This document shows, piece after piece, positions 13,016-25,758 of a stretch of DNA of 64,000 bases (position 1 is its first letter; each line of letters begins with the position of its first letter). The position numbers and the translations under genes were made by a program. The stretch is from Doris montereyensis (lineage: Eukaryota; Mollusca; Gastropoda; Nudibranchia; Dorididae), in the NCBI GenBank assembly GCA_037039925.1, contig JAXRKP010000098.1, forward strand, positions 110,001 through 174,000, given 5' to 3'. The notes beneath the pieces are model-generated. The model did no database searches. It was not told where the DNA came from and saw nothing but the letters and a program-made list of their open reading frames with translations.

Positions 13016-13900
13016 CAGAATAAGACAAACATCTGCCTACTCATCCTCCCAAAACAAAAATTAACAAAGAAAACAAACAACCACCCTTGCCCCCCCCCAA
13101 TACAAAACAAATACCACAAAAACCCAAAACAAAACACAGGACGAAAAAGAAGAAAAATTGAAAAGAAAATAAACATGTATGGCATTCGTTATAACTTTTG
13201 TTAATAATCTACAAGTCACCCTGGGTTATTGTTGTCATGTGATAAGTAAATGCCAGTGTGGCGTAGGCACAGGTCAAGTGGAGTGAGTGAAAGATGACTA
13301 CAAAGAGATGTTGTGTACCCTGCGGGTATAAGGAAAAGAGGAAAGTTACAATTCCACACACACTTTGTTACACAAGGCTGCCAAGGATGGGGAATCTACT
13401 ATCATCGTGTGTAACAATACATTGAATACTTGTATGGTCTCCAACAAGTTGCATCTGACAGTAATGGATGTACACAAATTTTGACAAAATAGGTCGCATT
13501 CACAACGCAGATCATACCATACGTTCCACTTCTCTTTTTTCTTCTTTTAACTGATTCTTTACAATGTTAACCAAGAAATGTCAGACTTGTCTTCTATTAT
13601 TCCCAAATGAAATATTGGTCTCGTACTCATAGTCCTAAAATGCTCTTGCAACCCTGATAACCATACAATTAGAAAGACTACAAACGTAGTTTACCTATTC
13701 CATAGCTTCCCTGAAGACAATTTTCCATGGATAGACGCACTCATTACCCATTACCACATTATTTGAGAATCACAAGACAAAGATGCATACAATGTTACTT
13801 TTCTAAAAAAATACAAACAAAAACAAAGAAGGTGAAATGACAGACAACAATAAATAATAAAATCAGCAACAATTGCAAATTGCAAGGATCACAAAAAGAA
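13016..13900. other. No gene seen
   Basis: An A/C-rich stretch at 13,020-13,150 gives lysine- or phenylalanine-rich frames on either strand, which I treat as compositional. The rest is unremarkable unique sequence. Confidence 0.55.
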
Positions 13901-13911
13901 CTTTGAGAGGA

Positions 13912-14205
13912 TAAGACAGCGCCATCTATATTATAATACCGAAAGATAGAAATAAGATCAAAAGATTGAAGTAGGATCAAAAGATAACAGTAAGATCAAA
14001 AGATAGAAATAAGATCAAACAGTAAGATAAAAAGATAAAAATAAGATAAAAAAATAGAAATAAGATTAAAAGATAGAAATAAGATCAAACAGTAAGATAA
14101 AAAGATAAAAATAAGATAAAAAAATAGAAATAAGATCAAAAGATGGAAATAAAATCAAAAGATCGCAGTAAGATTAAGATCAAAGGATAACAGTAAGATC
14201 AAACA
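13912..14205. repeat. AAGATA-type degenerate tandem repeat (~18-bp period)
   Basis: Irregular units such as AAGATAGAAATAAGATCAA and AGTAAGATAAAAAGATAAAA. A block of about 65 bases (AAGATCAAACAGTAAGATAA onward) occurs twice, near 14,010 and 14,085. Confidence 0.75.
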
Positions 14206-14431
14206 TTCATCATAGCCACACTTGTTCAGGGTTGCTCTGTGATGAAGACGAAGATGGGTCACATGACAAACACAGCATTATCAATACATCCTAGATGGTT
14301 TACATGGAGAAAAAGATAAACAGAAATGGCTTTTTGTAAGTATGTATAAATAACAGAAAATCAATAAAATATGACAAATTTTAGAACACAATAGAAGAAT
14401 ATCTTTCAACACAGTATGTCGCATTGTCTGT

Positions 14432-14462
14432 ATATATATATATATATATATATGTATATAAA
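14432..14462. repeat. (TA)n microsatellite
   Basis: About 30 bases of alternating T and A. Confidence 0.85.
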
Positions 14463-14469
14463 ATATGCA

Positions 14470-17095
14470 CATGACAAGGAGGAAGAAAGGGGAGGAAAGA
14501 AGGAATCAAACAGTCTCATCATCAACTTTGTTACCAATGGCACCAACAGAAACTAGAAATAAAGACAGGCCCTTTAGAGTCTTGTCATTTCATATCAACA
14601 AATGTGTAAGCAATAATATTGTTTCGTCTTCTGAGAGGACAAATATGAAAAGGCAACCGACTAACATGTAAGTCTAAGGTTGTGTAAGTTCACAAGTTTC
14701 ACGGTGAGCTAGAATGTCAGACCAAAACAGAGGTGATGCGAATACAGAGAAAGAAATTAAACATCTTCTTTCAAAAATTGACAAACCTCCAAGAAAAGAA
14801 GAGTACCATATCCCTCCTCCAACCTTAAAAATAACAGGGATGGAAAGGAGGGCAGAGGAAATAACTACTGATGCAACTAGTTCATGACTTCAATGCCCAG
14901 AAGCTGACATAATAATATTTTTGTCTAGTTTCCTACAGTTGGTTAATTTTTGTTTTTAATTTCCAACAATGAGGTTCATGGTTTCCGGATTTTGTGAGAG
15001 GCTGAAAATTTTGCCAGCACAGTCACACACGCAGTTGTCAAGTCCAGAAAAAAAAACGATGCAACATAGCAAAAGCTGAATTAAACTGTTACTTATTGGA
15101 ATATCTGTAGTACTAAAACAATGTATGGCTACAATCATAAGTAGGAACTCAGGTAAAATAACAATCACCTATTAGCATGCAGAAAATAAATAAAGAAATG
15201 ATTCCAAAGTTTGACAAGGAAAATACCTGGCTTTCCCCACCTAAGGAGTAACAAAACAATCCCAATACAAACGACATTGTGAAAGACAACAAAAAGTATA
15301 ACAAAGACCAGCTTCATACATACAAAAATGTAGCAAAGGATTGATAAATCAGAAATATACACAGTGCAATAAACACATACTTTATCTATCCATCTAAAAT
15401 TTCATTAACTTTTTCTTTTGTAAGATGTTTATAAAAAATGTTAAACAAACTCATGAAAACATACTTTCTCACTCATCAGTGAAGTATACACAAAATATAA
15501 AAGTTAAACAAACTCATGAAAACATACTTTCTCAGTCATCAGTGAAGTAAACACAAAATATACATGGAAACTACTGGTGTGTAAAACATCTTTTTCTTCC
15601 ATTAACAAGATATTTTTCCTCCTTTAAACTTGAACCCATTGGGTTTTGATGGACAACACTGATAATGCGTAGCAGATATAGCCATATAGCCACCAAGGAA
15701 GAATTTTAACAAACAACACATTCCTCAAACTTTTGCGAGTTTAACTATCAATGCGTCATTTAAAAATGACTGAATCAAGAGTTTCCTTTTCCTGACATCT
15801 AGCGTGATAAATCTCATTTGTAAATTTTCCTATTTGTATTTTCAAAATCACTAATGAATGTATGTATTCATCCTCCATCTATATTTTATCATACATATCA
15901 CATATAAATTTTAGAGAGCGAGTTACTGAGGTTTCAGCTACAAGTATTAGCAATGAACAAACCGTTGTTATGAATAAGACCCAAACAAAAGGAGGGTGTG
16001 TGTGTGGACAAGCAGAGAACAAGCCAAAGTTCCTAAGCCAAGGATCCTAACAAGCGGAAACTGTTAGTGTTAGCAAAATAATGTATTTAATGTAAAGCAA
16101 ACTTAATCTGACAAACAAGCAAATCAAGGTGAACTTCACATTTGCGCTATTTCAATGAGATAAAAAAAAGTTTTTAACTATAGTCCATAGGCATAAATAC
16201 ACAAATTTTGCAAATTACGAATAATTCTTATTTCTCCCTGTGTCTGAAACTGAACAATACTGTAAATTGTTATAACTTTTAGAAAAAAAGAATAATAATA
16301 CTGAACATCAGATTAGACGTCACTCGTATCATTTATACTCCTCATTCCCCATACCTGCACACATATCACAATGATTCTGCCCAGGGAAACATGTTAACAT
16401 CGGGATTGACACTCAGAAATTAGTAAAAAAAACAAAATACAATCCCTGATCTTATTTTATGGTAGTGAACAAAGCTAAGTCAAATCGATCAACGGCTTCC
16501 AGAGAACAGCACAGAAAACCACAAAGATCCTGTTCCGACTTTTGGATCTTTTTATACCCCCCCCCCCCCCCCCCCCCCCACAAGCTCTGCCACTGTCTCT
16601 TTTGAATGTTTTGGGCCATGCTTGAAATTGCTATTTAAATTTTGTTTTAATTCTAAGACAAACTGCCATGGATATTTTCAATGGATGTCAAATAAAGGAG
16701 AAAGAAGAAGGAAAAAAAGCAACTATCCTTATGGTTCCCATCAGACAGCCAAAACCGAAAGAAGAAAAAAACACACCCAGTATGTAAATGTCAGGGTCAC
16801 GTCTAATTAATATGACAATATGCCATTGTTTAGTAGAACTGTTGATGATAATAGGAGTGTCAGCAATCATAACAAGAGAACGGTGGAAAATTAGAATGCA
16901 CTATTAGTTAGTACCAGTAACTGTCCTAGTAAAAACAACAGCAGGGTTGGTAGAGTAACAGCGTTAACAAACCACCCACTCACATCCCCCTCCCTTTGAT
17001 GTACTCAATTACACAGATGAACAGTTAAGTGTAACATTACGTCCGGCTGTAAGAGTCTAGAAAACATAAATATTTTAACTTAAATTAATCCCCTT
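14470..17095. other. No gene seen; mostly unique AT-rich sequence
   Basis: Holds two copies of a 63-bp unit at 15,440-15,565 (GTTAAACAAACTCATGAAAA, then CATACTTTCTCA) and a C23 run at 16,557-16,579. Lies beyond the GAB stop codon and may include the GAB 3' UTR at its right end, but no polyadenylation signal is convincing. Confidence 0.5.
16557..16579. repeat. Poly(C) run, 23 bases
   Basis: Uninterrupted C run after TTTATA. Confidence 0.9.
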
Positions 17096-17099
17096 TAGG

Positions 17100-17362
17100 C
17101 TGGAAAAAATAGCAGGCCTTTCTGGCCAACTACGACGGCATTCTAATGAACTTAGAGTGGAGTTTCAAGATTTTCAACCTAATTTCTCGGTGTCCCTGCC
17201 GCTAACATGGATTTTCTTGAAGAAAAAAACAATCAACCCTCAAATACGTACTTTATAAGGTAAACAGAAACGTATGGACGTAAAGCCAAAAAAAAACAAC
17301 CCCCAAAACCCCCGTACTAAATACGTTTTATACGTATTGGTTGGTAGCTATGATACATGTAT
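17100..17362 (-). repeat. Dispersed repeat family B, copy 2 (just past the GAB stop)
   Basis: Carries GGCCTTTCTGGCCAAC, then TTCTTGAAG, then CCCCGTACTAAATACGTT and TACGTATTGGTTGGTAGC. It aligns by eye with 29,105-29,362 and more weakly with 7,040-7,350. It ends about 42 bases from the GAB stop codon, so it would sit in the 3' UTR. Confidence 0.55.
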
Positions 17363-17403
17363 GTGATAAATATATATAAATGGAATCAAATCAGTTATGA
17401 TCA

Positions 17404-17696
17404 TCAGTCTTGCGCTCTTTCTTTTTCCTTGACTTGCTTGGTGTCCTGAAGCGCTTTAGTTTTCACAAAGTCGATCTCCCGGTACTCTATAGCTGCGTCT
17501 TTGCTGCGGTCGGCATGGCTGTGTGGGTGGTGAGCGTGGTGACTGTTGTGCGGATGATGGCTATGACTGGCGGAAGAACGGGTGGCCTCCACCCTGTGAT
17601 TTCAGGATTATCTAGGTCAAGGTCAATGTATTTCAGTTCCCTGTCTGAATCAGATGGGGGAGGCACAGAGCGAAGTAGACTAAGGGAATGATGCGT
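17404..17696 (-). CDS. GAB1: GAB exon 8: C-terminus with paired SHP2-type docking tyrosines
   Basis: The last coding exon opens in phase 0 with THHSLSLLRSVPPPSDSDRE. It contains LKYIDLDLDN, nearly identical to the first SHP2-binding site of GAB1/GAB2 ([VIL]xYxDLDLD). About 45 residues later it has IEYREIDF followed by KTKALQDTKQ, matching the second site and the conserved K-T-x-A-L-Q tail of GAB proteins. In vertebrates this pair forms the bisphosphotyrosine element that opens and activates SHP2; the fly partner of DOS is Corkscrew. Between the sites lies a histidine-rich run (SHSHHPHNSHHAHHPHSHAD). One base is missing from the frame at CCC 17,592-17,594 (GGG coding): with it the protein reads on from ITG into VEATRSSAS, without it the first frame stops early. 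The stop codon is TGA at 17,404-17,406. No AATAAA was found close downstream. Confidence 0.87.
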
Positions 17697-18865
17697 CTGG
17701 TGGAAAGTAAGAGAAAAAAAAATATGTAGGGATTTGAAAATGAAATTAAAAAACAAAAACAAAGAAAAACAATCCATCTCCACTTCCATCACCTACACCC
17801 TCTCCCAAACAAACACACAAAAGCACAAATGTGATTGTCGATTGAGATGACAGCACTAAATATAAAATTGATGTACTCTCCTTTATGAAGATGGCATTTT
17901 TTATTTATTTTTTATAAAACACACTTTTCAGTCAACTTGAATTGACTGGCAAGTATAAAAGACCGTCTGAAAAAAAGAGATAAAATGGAAATAGAATAAA
18001 TGTTCTAGAATTGTCAAATCTTTCGATCTGCAGAGAGTAAAGAGCAACAAACTTGTTGGCTAGGCCTGTTTAACCTAACACGAGTTAATGCATTCATGCC
18101 ATTCTACATAACATAAAATAAAATAAAAACAAAACCAAAAACGAGCAAGAGTGGAAAAACACAATATACCTACAGAACCAGTTTCCTGTGTCAAAAGATA
18201 CACCAGTAAATTAAAAGGACAGAAAACACAGATACAATTATCAGAGGAGACTACAGAAATCAAATTAAATCTTTTGAGTTCCAGTGTTTTTATACTTTTA
18301 TATAGTGAACAAAACCAAGCAAGTATGCTTTTAAAAAAAGGCATTCATGATGCATATTATCCGTTCAGGATAAAACAAAACTTTAAAATGCAAACAATTC
18401 TTTCTAGCTGTTAACATGCAAAAGTAATTCATATGTCAACTATGCCACATAATTACTTTGCTCTAACACACCAGGCATTATCAGAACTTTTTACTGATTC
18501 TCAATGTCTCCATGCTATAGAACCCCAGCCAATGTGTGGGGAGCATACAAGAAAGGCTATGTCACATAATTTATGACGCATTTAATTACAACCACTCGAC
18601 CATGAAACTGCCTCCTTTAAGTGAGCTGATGCCATTCTAATTCATGCCAAAGTACAAATTCTAATTTGATCAACATTGATTGAGAAGATGCTTTTTATTT
18701 GTTCAGTCTATTTCACATAATGTCCTTGTCTCTTACACTAAAAAACCTGCCCTTGCAGTCTGAGTCGATTTCAGTTGGAGCTGGGTTTCAAACAACAGTT
18801 TGATGTAACCGTCATTTCGTTATCAAATTTTGTAATTGCCACTTGCCACACATTAAATGTTCAAA
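17697..18865. other. GAB intron 7, right part: no gene seen
   Basis: Unique AT-rich sequence with no supported exon, repeat or RNA gene. Confidence 0.55.
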
Positions 18866-18867
18866 AC

Positions 18868-18995
18868 TTAGCTGTGACTGTAGTCAGAACAGCTGTGACT
18901 GTAGTCAGAACAGCTGTGACTGTAGTCAGAACAGCTGTGACTGTAGTCAGAACAGCTGTGACTGTAGTCAGAACAGCTGTGACTGTAGTCAGAAC
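18868..18995. repeat. 21-bp minisatellite, 6 near-perfect copies
   Basis: Units of GCTGTGACTGTAGTCAGAAC plus A, nearly identical. Each contains the imperfect palindrome TGACTGTAGTCA. Being a multiple of three, the array is open in several frames on both strands. Confidence 0.92.
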
Positions 18996-19283
18996 CTGAA
19001 CATGCAGCAGCACACAGAACAGGGCTTGACGACCTCATGGCCAGGAGATGCGGGCACGAGCTGGTGTGACTGAAACATGGAGAATCCATGCATGCACCCC
19101 AAAATAGACATCATCACTGAACAATAACCCATCCATCTCAATACCCTCACAACTCACAGTGGCCATTCTCTGTGCTAGAGTCCAATAAAAAACTCCATGA
19201 TAAGTTTGTACAACCAGTTTGGACTGAAGAAGGGCGTTTGTTTGTGTAGCACTACTATTATATATATATAGCAAGGTACACGA

Positions 19284-19886
19284 CAGTAGTCGTAGCCAAA
19301 TTGCATGTCGCCAAATTGCATGATTCGTCATAATGCAGTTTTTTTCATGTAACCGGATTTTACAACGCTAATTACTCCTCAAAATGCATCAACGGCTGGC
19401 TTAACTTTGCCAAAATGCAAGTCCTTCTAAAGTTTGTTGCATTTAAAGAGTCAATTCTTGTAAAAAATAGACATAATAACCTCTTTTTGCGTTATTCAAA
19501 TGACACAATCTGTCACACAGGTGTGTGTGTGTTTGTGTGTGACATCTAGATCTTAACCAACTAGTCTTGGTTAATTCTCTCGACTATGGTCACCCTTACC
19601 CTCCCCTTCCTCAATTGACATCTCTGCCAGACAAACAGTCCGATCGGCTCTCTCTCTCTCTCTCTCCCTCCCTCCCTCCCTCCGTCTGTCTCTCTCCCTC
19701 TCTCTCCCTTCGTCCGTCTGTCTCTCTCCCTCTCTCTAAACAATAACAAACAACAACAAAAAAGAAGAACGACAATATAAATACACAGTAATGAGTCATG
19801 ACCCTTGACTCCGTCAAAATGCACCTTTGCCAAAATGCAAAAATTTTTTGTCACCCGTGGGCCGTGAATTTTGACGGAGACTACTG
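19284..19886. mobile_element. Possible pogo/mariner-type MITE with internal CT-rich insertion
   Basis: The left end starts CAGTAGTCGTAGCCAAATTG. The reverse complement of the right end starts CAGTAGTCTCCGTCAAAATT. Both are followed inside by repeated (G)CCAAAATGCA-type words. The match at the ends is good for about 8 bases and then patchy, and no clean TA target duplication is seen on the left. Confidence 0.4.
19647..19740. repeat. CT-rich microsatellite (CTCT/CCCT/GTCT)
   Basis: Compound CT, CCCT and GTCTGTCT tracts within the putative MITE. Confidence 0.85.
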
Positions 19887-19889
19887 TAC

Positions 19890-21520
19890 CGCTACTATAC
19901 AGCATAGTTATCAATTACTAGTTTGGATTTTTTGTTTAATGGCAGAGCGCCCGTAGACATCCGAATAAGGTGGAGACATCGTAATAATTGCCTCGCTAAT
20001 CGAGCTAATCATCAACGTTGAAACGACTGTGATTTCAGTACAATGGCAAACTCTTCACATCAGAACATGTCGGTACGTTATAAACTTCAAGAGAAAGACG
20101 TTATTAAGTCTGCAAAAATAAGCCGGAGCCAAGTTTACTCATAAATGAAAGAAGTTGCTGTCGAAAGTGTTAATATATTTAATATGCTGATTTCATGGGC
20201 TCGCTCTAAATAATTGGTTTCATTTGCTCTGCAATTTCACATTCATAAGCATTGAGTGCTGTCATTGATTGGAAGGCAGTGTATCTTGTGACCTTGCGTA
20301 CACATTGGAACAGCGAGTCAAATGAGGCAGATGAATGGTAGATAGATGACAGACACAACATGCCAATAAAACGTTCAATAATGGACCAACATTTATCACA
20401 TTGTGTGGGTAAACCTGTCATGTGATCGGATCCATCCATGATTGAAAAGAAACGCACCATCCACAGCAATCCTTGAGGGGCTTACAAAGGCTCACATCAC
20501 TCACCTCCATCGCATTCTCTCATTGTCTCAAACCATAGCAGATAGCCTACAGCCTCCTTATCTCAATAACATTTGCATTCTCTTTTACAACAATTTGCTC
20601 ATTCCAAGAATCTAAATGAGGGAAACAGCATCCACTTTGGCAAATCAAATCACATTGTAATGTATGAATTATCAGGGGTCATTTAGTGTTACAAATTTCT
20701 GGTTCATTGACAACACATGCGTTTAAACAGAACATGTAGTTGTCTAACGTGGCTTTTGTCATAGACTACTTCATTTAGTATCTGCCACACAAAGGGATGC
20801 AAATATTCTTGGTGACTCATCTCAACCATCACGACTGCGGTGATTAGAACTAAGCACTTTAGACAAAGTGCCATGATGATCTGTGTTGTCCTGGTTCGAA
20901 CGTGTCAGAAGATACGTTCTGATGGCCGTGATATGAGGCAAACGAAAAAAAATTAAAACTTTATTTCCCACGAATTGAAGACTTGGGTTGGCTCTCACAC
21001 ATCAAGGCAAAGAGTCATTGTAATAAAGGCACACAGAACTCTACTAAAACCCTCACACTGCAAACTAGGCGTACAATTCACACAACTCCTATACACCCAA
21101 TCTCTAGACAGAATTCTTAGACCCCATCCATAGAACGATGGTCTAGAACATAAAAAAAAACTTACTACTGAAAGTTACTAAACAACAACAAAAACATGGA
21201 GGACTAACAACAGAAGGAATGTGAGAGAATGGAAAACAAAGGGAGGAAACTGTATAAAATGACAACATTCAGTCACCTGTTCTTGCTGATTCAATTCCTG
21301 CAGCAGCTGTTATCAGGGAGGGAAAACAATGAGAAAAGAAAGTAGGCAAAGGAGGAGAGAAACGGAAATTTATCAAGTCTATGAATGTCAATTGCTGATC
21401 TATCGGTGCTCTGCTAGATTGTTCTACGCCAAACACCAATGTACGGGTTGTGGGTGTTTCCTTACAATTTTTGTTTCATGGGCTTATACTGCTATGAAAC
21501 AAAACTTGTCAAGAAAATCC
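19890..21520. other. GAB intron 7, middle: no gene seen
   Basis: Unique sequence without supported features on either strand. Confidence 0.5.
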
Positions 21521-21524
21521 CCTA

Positions 21525-23763
21525 ACTGATACATTGGGGTTTGGCATAGAACCAGCTAGTGGAAGCATTGGGGTTTGGCATAGAACAAGCTAGTGGAAGC
21601 ATTGGGGTTTGGCATAGAACAAGCTAGTCGAAGCACTGGGGTTTGGCATAGAACAAGCTAGTGAAGCATTGGGGTTTGGCATAGAACAAGCTAGTGGAAG
21701 CACTGGGGTTTGGCATAGAACAAGCTAGTGAAGCACTGGGGTTTGACATAGAACAAGCTAGTCGAAGCATTGGGGTTTGGCATAGAACCAGCTAGTGGAA
21801 GCATTGGGGTTTGGCATAAAACCAGCGAGTGGAAGCACTTGGGTTTGGCATAGAACAAGCTAGTCGAAGCATTGGGGTTTGGCATAGAACAAGCTAGTCC
21901 AGGTGTTGGGGTTTGGCATAGAACAAGCTAGTGGAAGCACTGGGGTTTGGCATAGAACCAGCTAGTGGAAGCATTGGGGTTTGGCATAGAACAAGCTAGT
22001 CGAAGCACTGGGGCTTGGCATAGAACCAGCTAGTGGAAGCATTGGGGTTTGGCATAGAACAAGCTAGTCGAAGCACTGGGGTTTGGCATAGAACCAGCTA
22101 GTGGAAGCACTGGGGCTTGGCATAGAACAAGCTAGTGGAAGCATTGGGTTTGGCATAGAACAAGCTAGTGGAAGCATTGGTGTTTGGCATAGAACAAGCT
22201 AGTGGAAGCATTGGGGTTTGGCATAGAACAAGCTAGTGGAAGCACTGGGGTTTGGCATAGAACAAGCTAGTGGAAGCACTGGGGTTTGGCATAGAACCAG
22301 CTAGTGGAAGCATTGGGTTTGGCATAGAACAAGCTAGTGGAAGCACTGGGGTTTGGCATAGAACAAGCTAGTGGAAGCACTGGGGTTTGGCATAGAACAA
22401 GCTAGTGGAAGAGTTGGGGTTTGGCATAGAACAAGCTAGTGGAAGCGTTGGGAGTTTGGCATAGAACAAGCTAGTGGAAGCATTGGGGTTTGGCATAGAA
22501 CAAGCTGGTGGAAGTGTTGGGGTTTGGCATAGAACAAGCTAGTGGAAGCGTTGGGGTTTGGCATAGAACCAGCTAGTGGAAGCATTGGGGTTTGGCATAG
22601 AACCAGCTAGTGAAAGCACTTGGGTTTGGCATAGAACAAGCTAGTCGAAGCACTGGGGTTTGGCATAGAACAAGCTAGTGGAAGCACTGGGGTTTGGCTG
22701 TGGGCACTGGGGTTTGGCATAGAACAAGCTAGTGGAAGCGTTGGGGTTTGGCATAGAACAAGCTAGTGGAAGCACTGGGGTTTGGCATAGAACAAGCTAG
22801 TGGAAGCATTGGGGTTTGGCATAGAACAAGCTAGTGGAAGTGTTGGGGGTTTGCATAGAACAAGCACATTGGGGTTTGGCATAGAAGCTAGTGGAAGCTA
22901 GTTTGGCATAGAAGCAGTGGAAGCACTGGGGTTTTTGGCATAGAATTTGGCATAGAACAAGCTAGTGGAAGCACTGGGGTTTGGCATAGAACAATAGAAC
23001 TGGGGTTTGGCATAGAACAAGCTAGTGGAAGCACTGGGGTTTGGCATAGAACAAGCTAGTGGAAGCACTGGGGTTTGGCATAGAACAAGCTAGTGGAAGC
23101 ATTGGGGTTTGGCATAGAACAAGCTAGTGGAAGCATTGGGGTTTGGCATAGAACAAGCAGTGGAAGCATTGGGGTTTGGCATAGAACAAGCTAGTGGAAG
23201 CATTGGGGTTTGGCATAGAACAAGCTAGTGGAAGCACTGGAGTTTGGCATAGAAGAAGCTAGTGGAAGCACTGGGGTTTGGCATAGAACAAGCTAGTGGA
23301 AGCACTGGGGTTTGGCATAGAACAAGCTAGTGGAAGCACTGGGGTTTGGCATAGAACAAGCTAGTGGAAGCACTGGGGTTTGGCATAGAACAAGCTAGTG
23401 GAAGCACTGGGGTTTGGCATAGAACAAGCTAGTGGAAGCACTGGGGTTTGGCATAGAACAAGCTAGTGGAAGCATAGAACAAGCTAGTGGAAGCATTGGG
23501 GTTTGGCATAGAACAAGCTAGTGGAAGCATTGGGGTTTGGCATAGAACAAGCTAGTGGAAGCATTGGGGTTTGGCATAGAACAAGCTAGTGGAAGCACTG
23601 GAGTTTGGCATAGAAGAAGCTAGTGGAAGCACTGGGGTTTGGCATAGAACAAGCTAGTGGAAGCACTGGGGTTTGGAAGAACATTGGAAGCACTGGGGTT
23701 TGGCATAGAACAAGCTAGTGGAAGCACTGGGGTTTGGCATAGAACAAGCTAGTGGAAGCACTG
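21525..23763. repeat. 34-bp minisatellite array, about 66 copies
   Basis: Monomer TGGGGTTTGGCATAGAACAA plus GCTAGTGGAAGCA(T/C). Variants are CAA/CCA at AACAAGC, GTGG/GTCG and CAT/CAC. Rearranged units lie at 22,690-22,715, 22,845-22,990, 23,465-23,490 and 23,670-23,690. A block of several units (including the variant GGAGTTTGGCATAGAAGAAG) recurs at 23,230 and 23,590, indicating a segmental duplication inside the array. It lies in GAB intron 7. Confidence 0.93.
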
Positions 23764-24187
23764 AGAGATCAGTGATTGGCACTCATTGCTTAGCAAAGTT
23801 TAATGCCTTTGAAATGTATCACTCTTGCTGTCCTCGTGGGGTGATAACATTAATCTGTCATAAAGCAATAACTTTTTTGGCACTCAAAGAGTTACAACGA
23901 AAGACGCTTAAAAGCAACATGTCAAATAGCATGTAATGAAAGATAAAACAGCGTACACCCAAAGTGATCTTACGCCTGGTGATTACCAAGTCAATAAAAA
24001 CAATGTAGACCCCAATACTTTTCATCTCACTCCATCAGTTTTATCGATAAAATGATAATCAATGACATGGACAGGTATAATACAAATTTTTTTTTAATTA
24101 AATTTTTTTTTTTAAACATTTAATTCTAAATAAAAATACAAACACACAAAACCAGGAGGACACATAAACTGTTTTCTAAAAGAAAGA

Positions 24188-24298
24188 CAACCCATTTTAA
24201 GATGATGTGCAATGTACCCATTTTAAGATGATGTGCAATGTACCCATTTTAAGATGATGTGCAATGTACCCATTTTAAGATGATGTGCAATATAATTA
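24188..24298. repeat. 26-bp tandem repeat, 4 copies
   Basis: Units of CCCATTTTAAGATGATGTGC plus AATGTA, almost identical. Confidence 0.9.
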
Positions 24299-24375
24299 TC
24301 ACAAACGTATCGAGATGAAGAGATTCTTACTCTCCCTTTTAATATGCTTGCCAAAACAAAAAAAACCATTCCATT

Positions 24376-24752
24376 TGCTTCCTACGACGACAAGCCTACG
24401 ATATTTTATGTTTCATTTCCCCTATTGATTTATTTCTATTGCTTCCTAAGATGACAAGCCTATGATATTTTATGTTTCATTTCCCCTATTGATTTATTTC
24501 TATTGCTTCCTAAGATGACAAGCCTATGATATTTTATGTTTCATTTCCCCTATTGATTTATTTCTATTGCTTCCTTGACAAACATACGATATTTTATGTT
24601 TCATTTCCCTATTGATTTATTTCTATTGCTTCCTAAGATGACAAGCCTATGATATTTTATGTTTCATTTCCCCTATTGATTTATTTCTATTGCTTCCTAA
24701 GATGACAAGCATATGATATTTTATGTTTCATTTCCCCTTTTGATTTATTTCT
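24376..24752. repeat. 64-bp minisatellite, about 6 copies
   Basis: Units of GCTTCCTAAGATGACAAGCC, then TATGATATTTTATGTTTCAT, then TTCCCCTATTGATTTATTTC and TATT. The fourth copy lacks the AAGATG hexamer. Confidence 0.9.
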
Positions 24753-25415
24753 AAACATTTGTCTAAGCTAACAAAAGGTCACTCAGCGAGAAGGATTGAA
24801 TTTTTAAATATCTCTATGAAGTTGAAAAATATGAGTCTCTTAAAAGCCCAGTGTGCTGTTATATTTCACAAAAGCATTAGTTTGTGTAGAGAGCCTTTTC
24901 ATGCGGTCCCATTGCAGAATAAAAGTAATTGTCAAAAGTTCATAAGCGTTATTATGAGCGTACATGAAAACAGATCATTTCAAAGATGATACAGTAACTT
25001 TCAAATACCGAACCGCCTCATTCAAACATGGCGCTAAATATTAAATACCTACGTTCTTTCAGATTTTTTTAATCCTTTTTTGGCCCCAAATCCACCCCCC
25101 CCCCCCCACCTTTTTTTTTTGCTTAGAAATTTATACCTGTGTATTGGGCACTAAGGTTTAATGCAGTATTAATACAAGGTTCAAGACCTAGGGCTTGAAC
25201 TTAATGAGAACTGGGTTTTTTTTTAACAAAATCAACAAGATTAAAAAATTCAGAGAATGTTAAAAGTAAAAGAAAAGAAAAAAATTATAACAAGACCAGT
25301 TACATTTTCCTTGGCTTCCTGCAAATTCTTAAATCAATTTCATTATGTTACCATATAAAAAGTATTGCATCATATACGCATTTCTTAGCAATCATACAAA
25401 TGTAATAACATGAAC

Positions 25416-25446
<31 letters not shown>

Positions 25447-25750
25447 ATACAAACAGAACAATGTATAAAAAGTTCACAATTTCTGAGGCACTCCCAATGC
25501 TACAGATGTACAACATGTGAGAAGAACTGAAAAACTTTGATGCCTTAAAGCTGATTGAGTTACAATTTCTGATTGATTTTGTTTGATTTTCAATCATAAC
25601 ACCAACAATCCTCACAAACACACCTCCACTCTTGACTACAACACAGGAGCGGCAACAGGGCTGCTACCAAAAGCCTGAATCAACACTGAAATGGAAAGTC
25701 ATGCTGTCAACAACATACTAACAACCATACAATGAAGAGAGAAAATGTCT
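24753..25750. other. GAB intron 7, left part: no gene seen
   Basis: Apart from C/T runs near 25,095-25,120 and the poly(G) run, nothing was recognised. Confidence 0.5.
25418..25446. repeat. Poly(G) run, 29 bases
   Basis: Uninterrupted G run within GAB intron 7, near the exon 7 donor side. Such runs are length-variable and error-prone in assemblies. Confidence 0.9.
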
Positions 25751-25758
25751 GCACTTAC

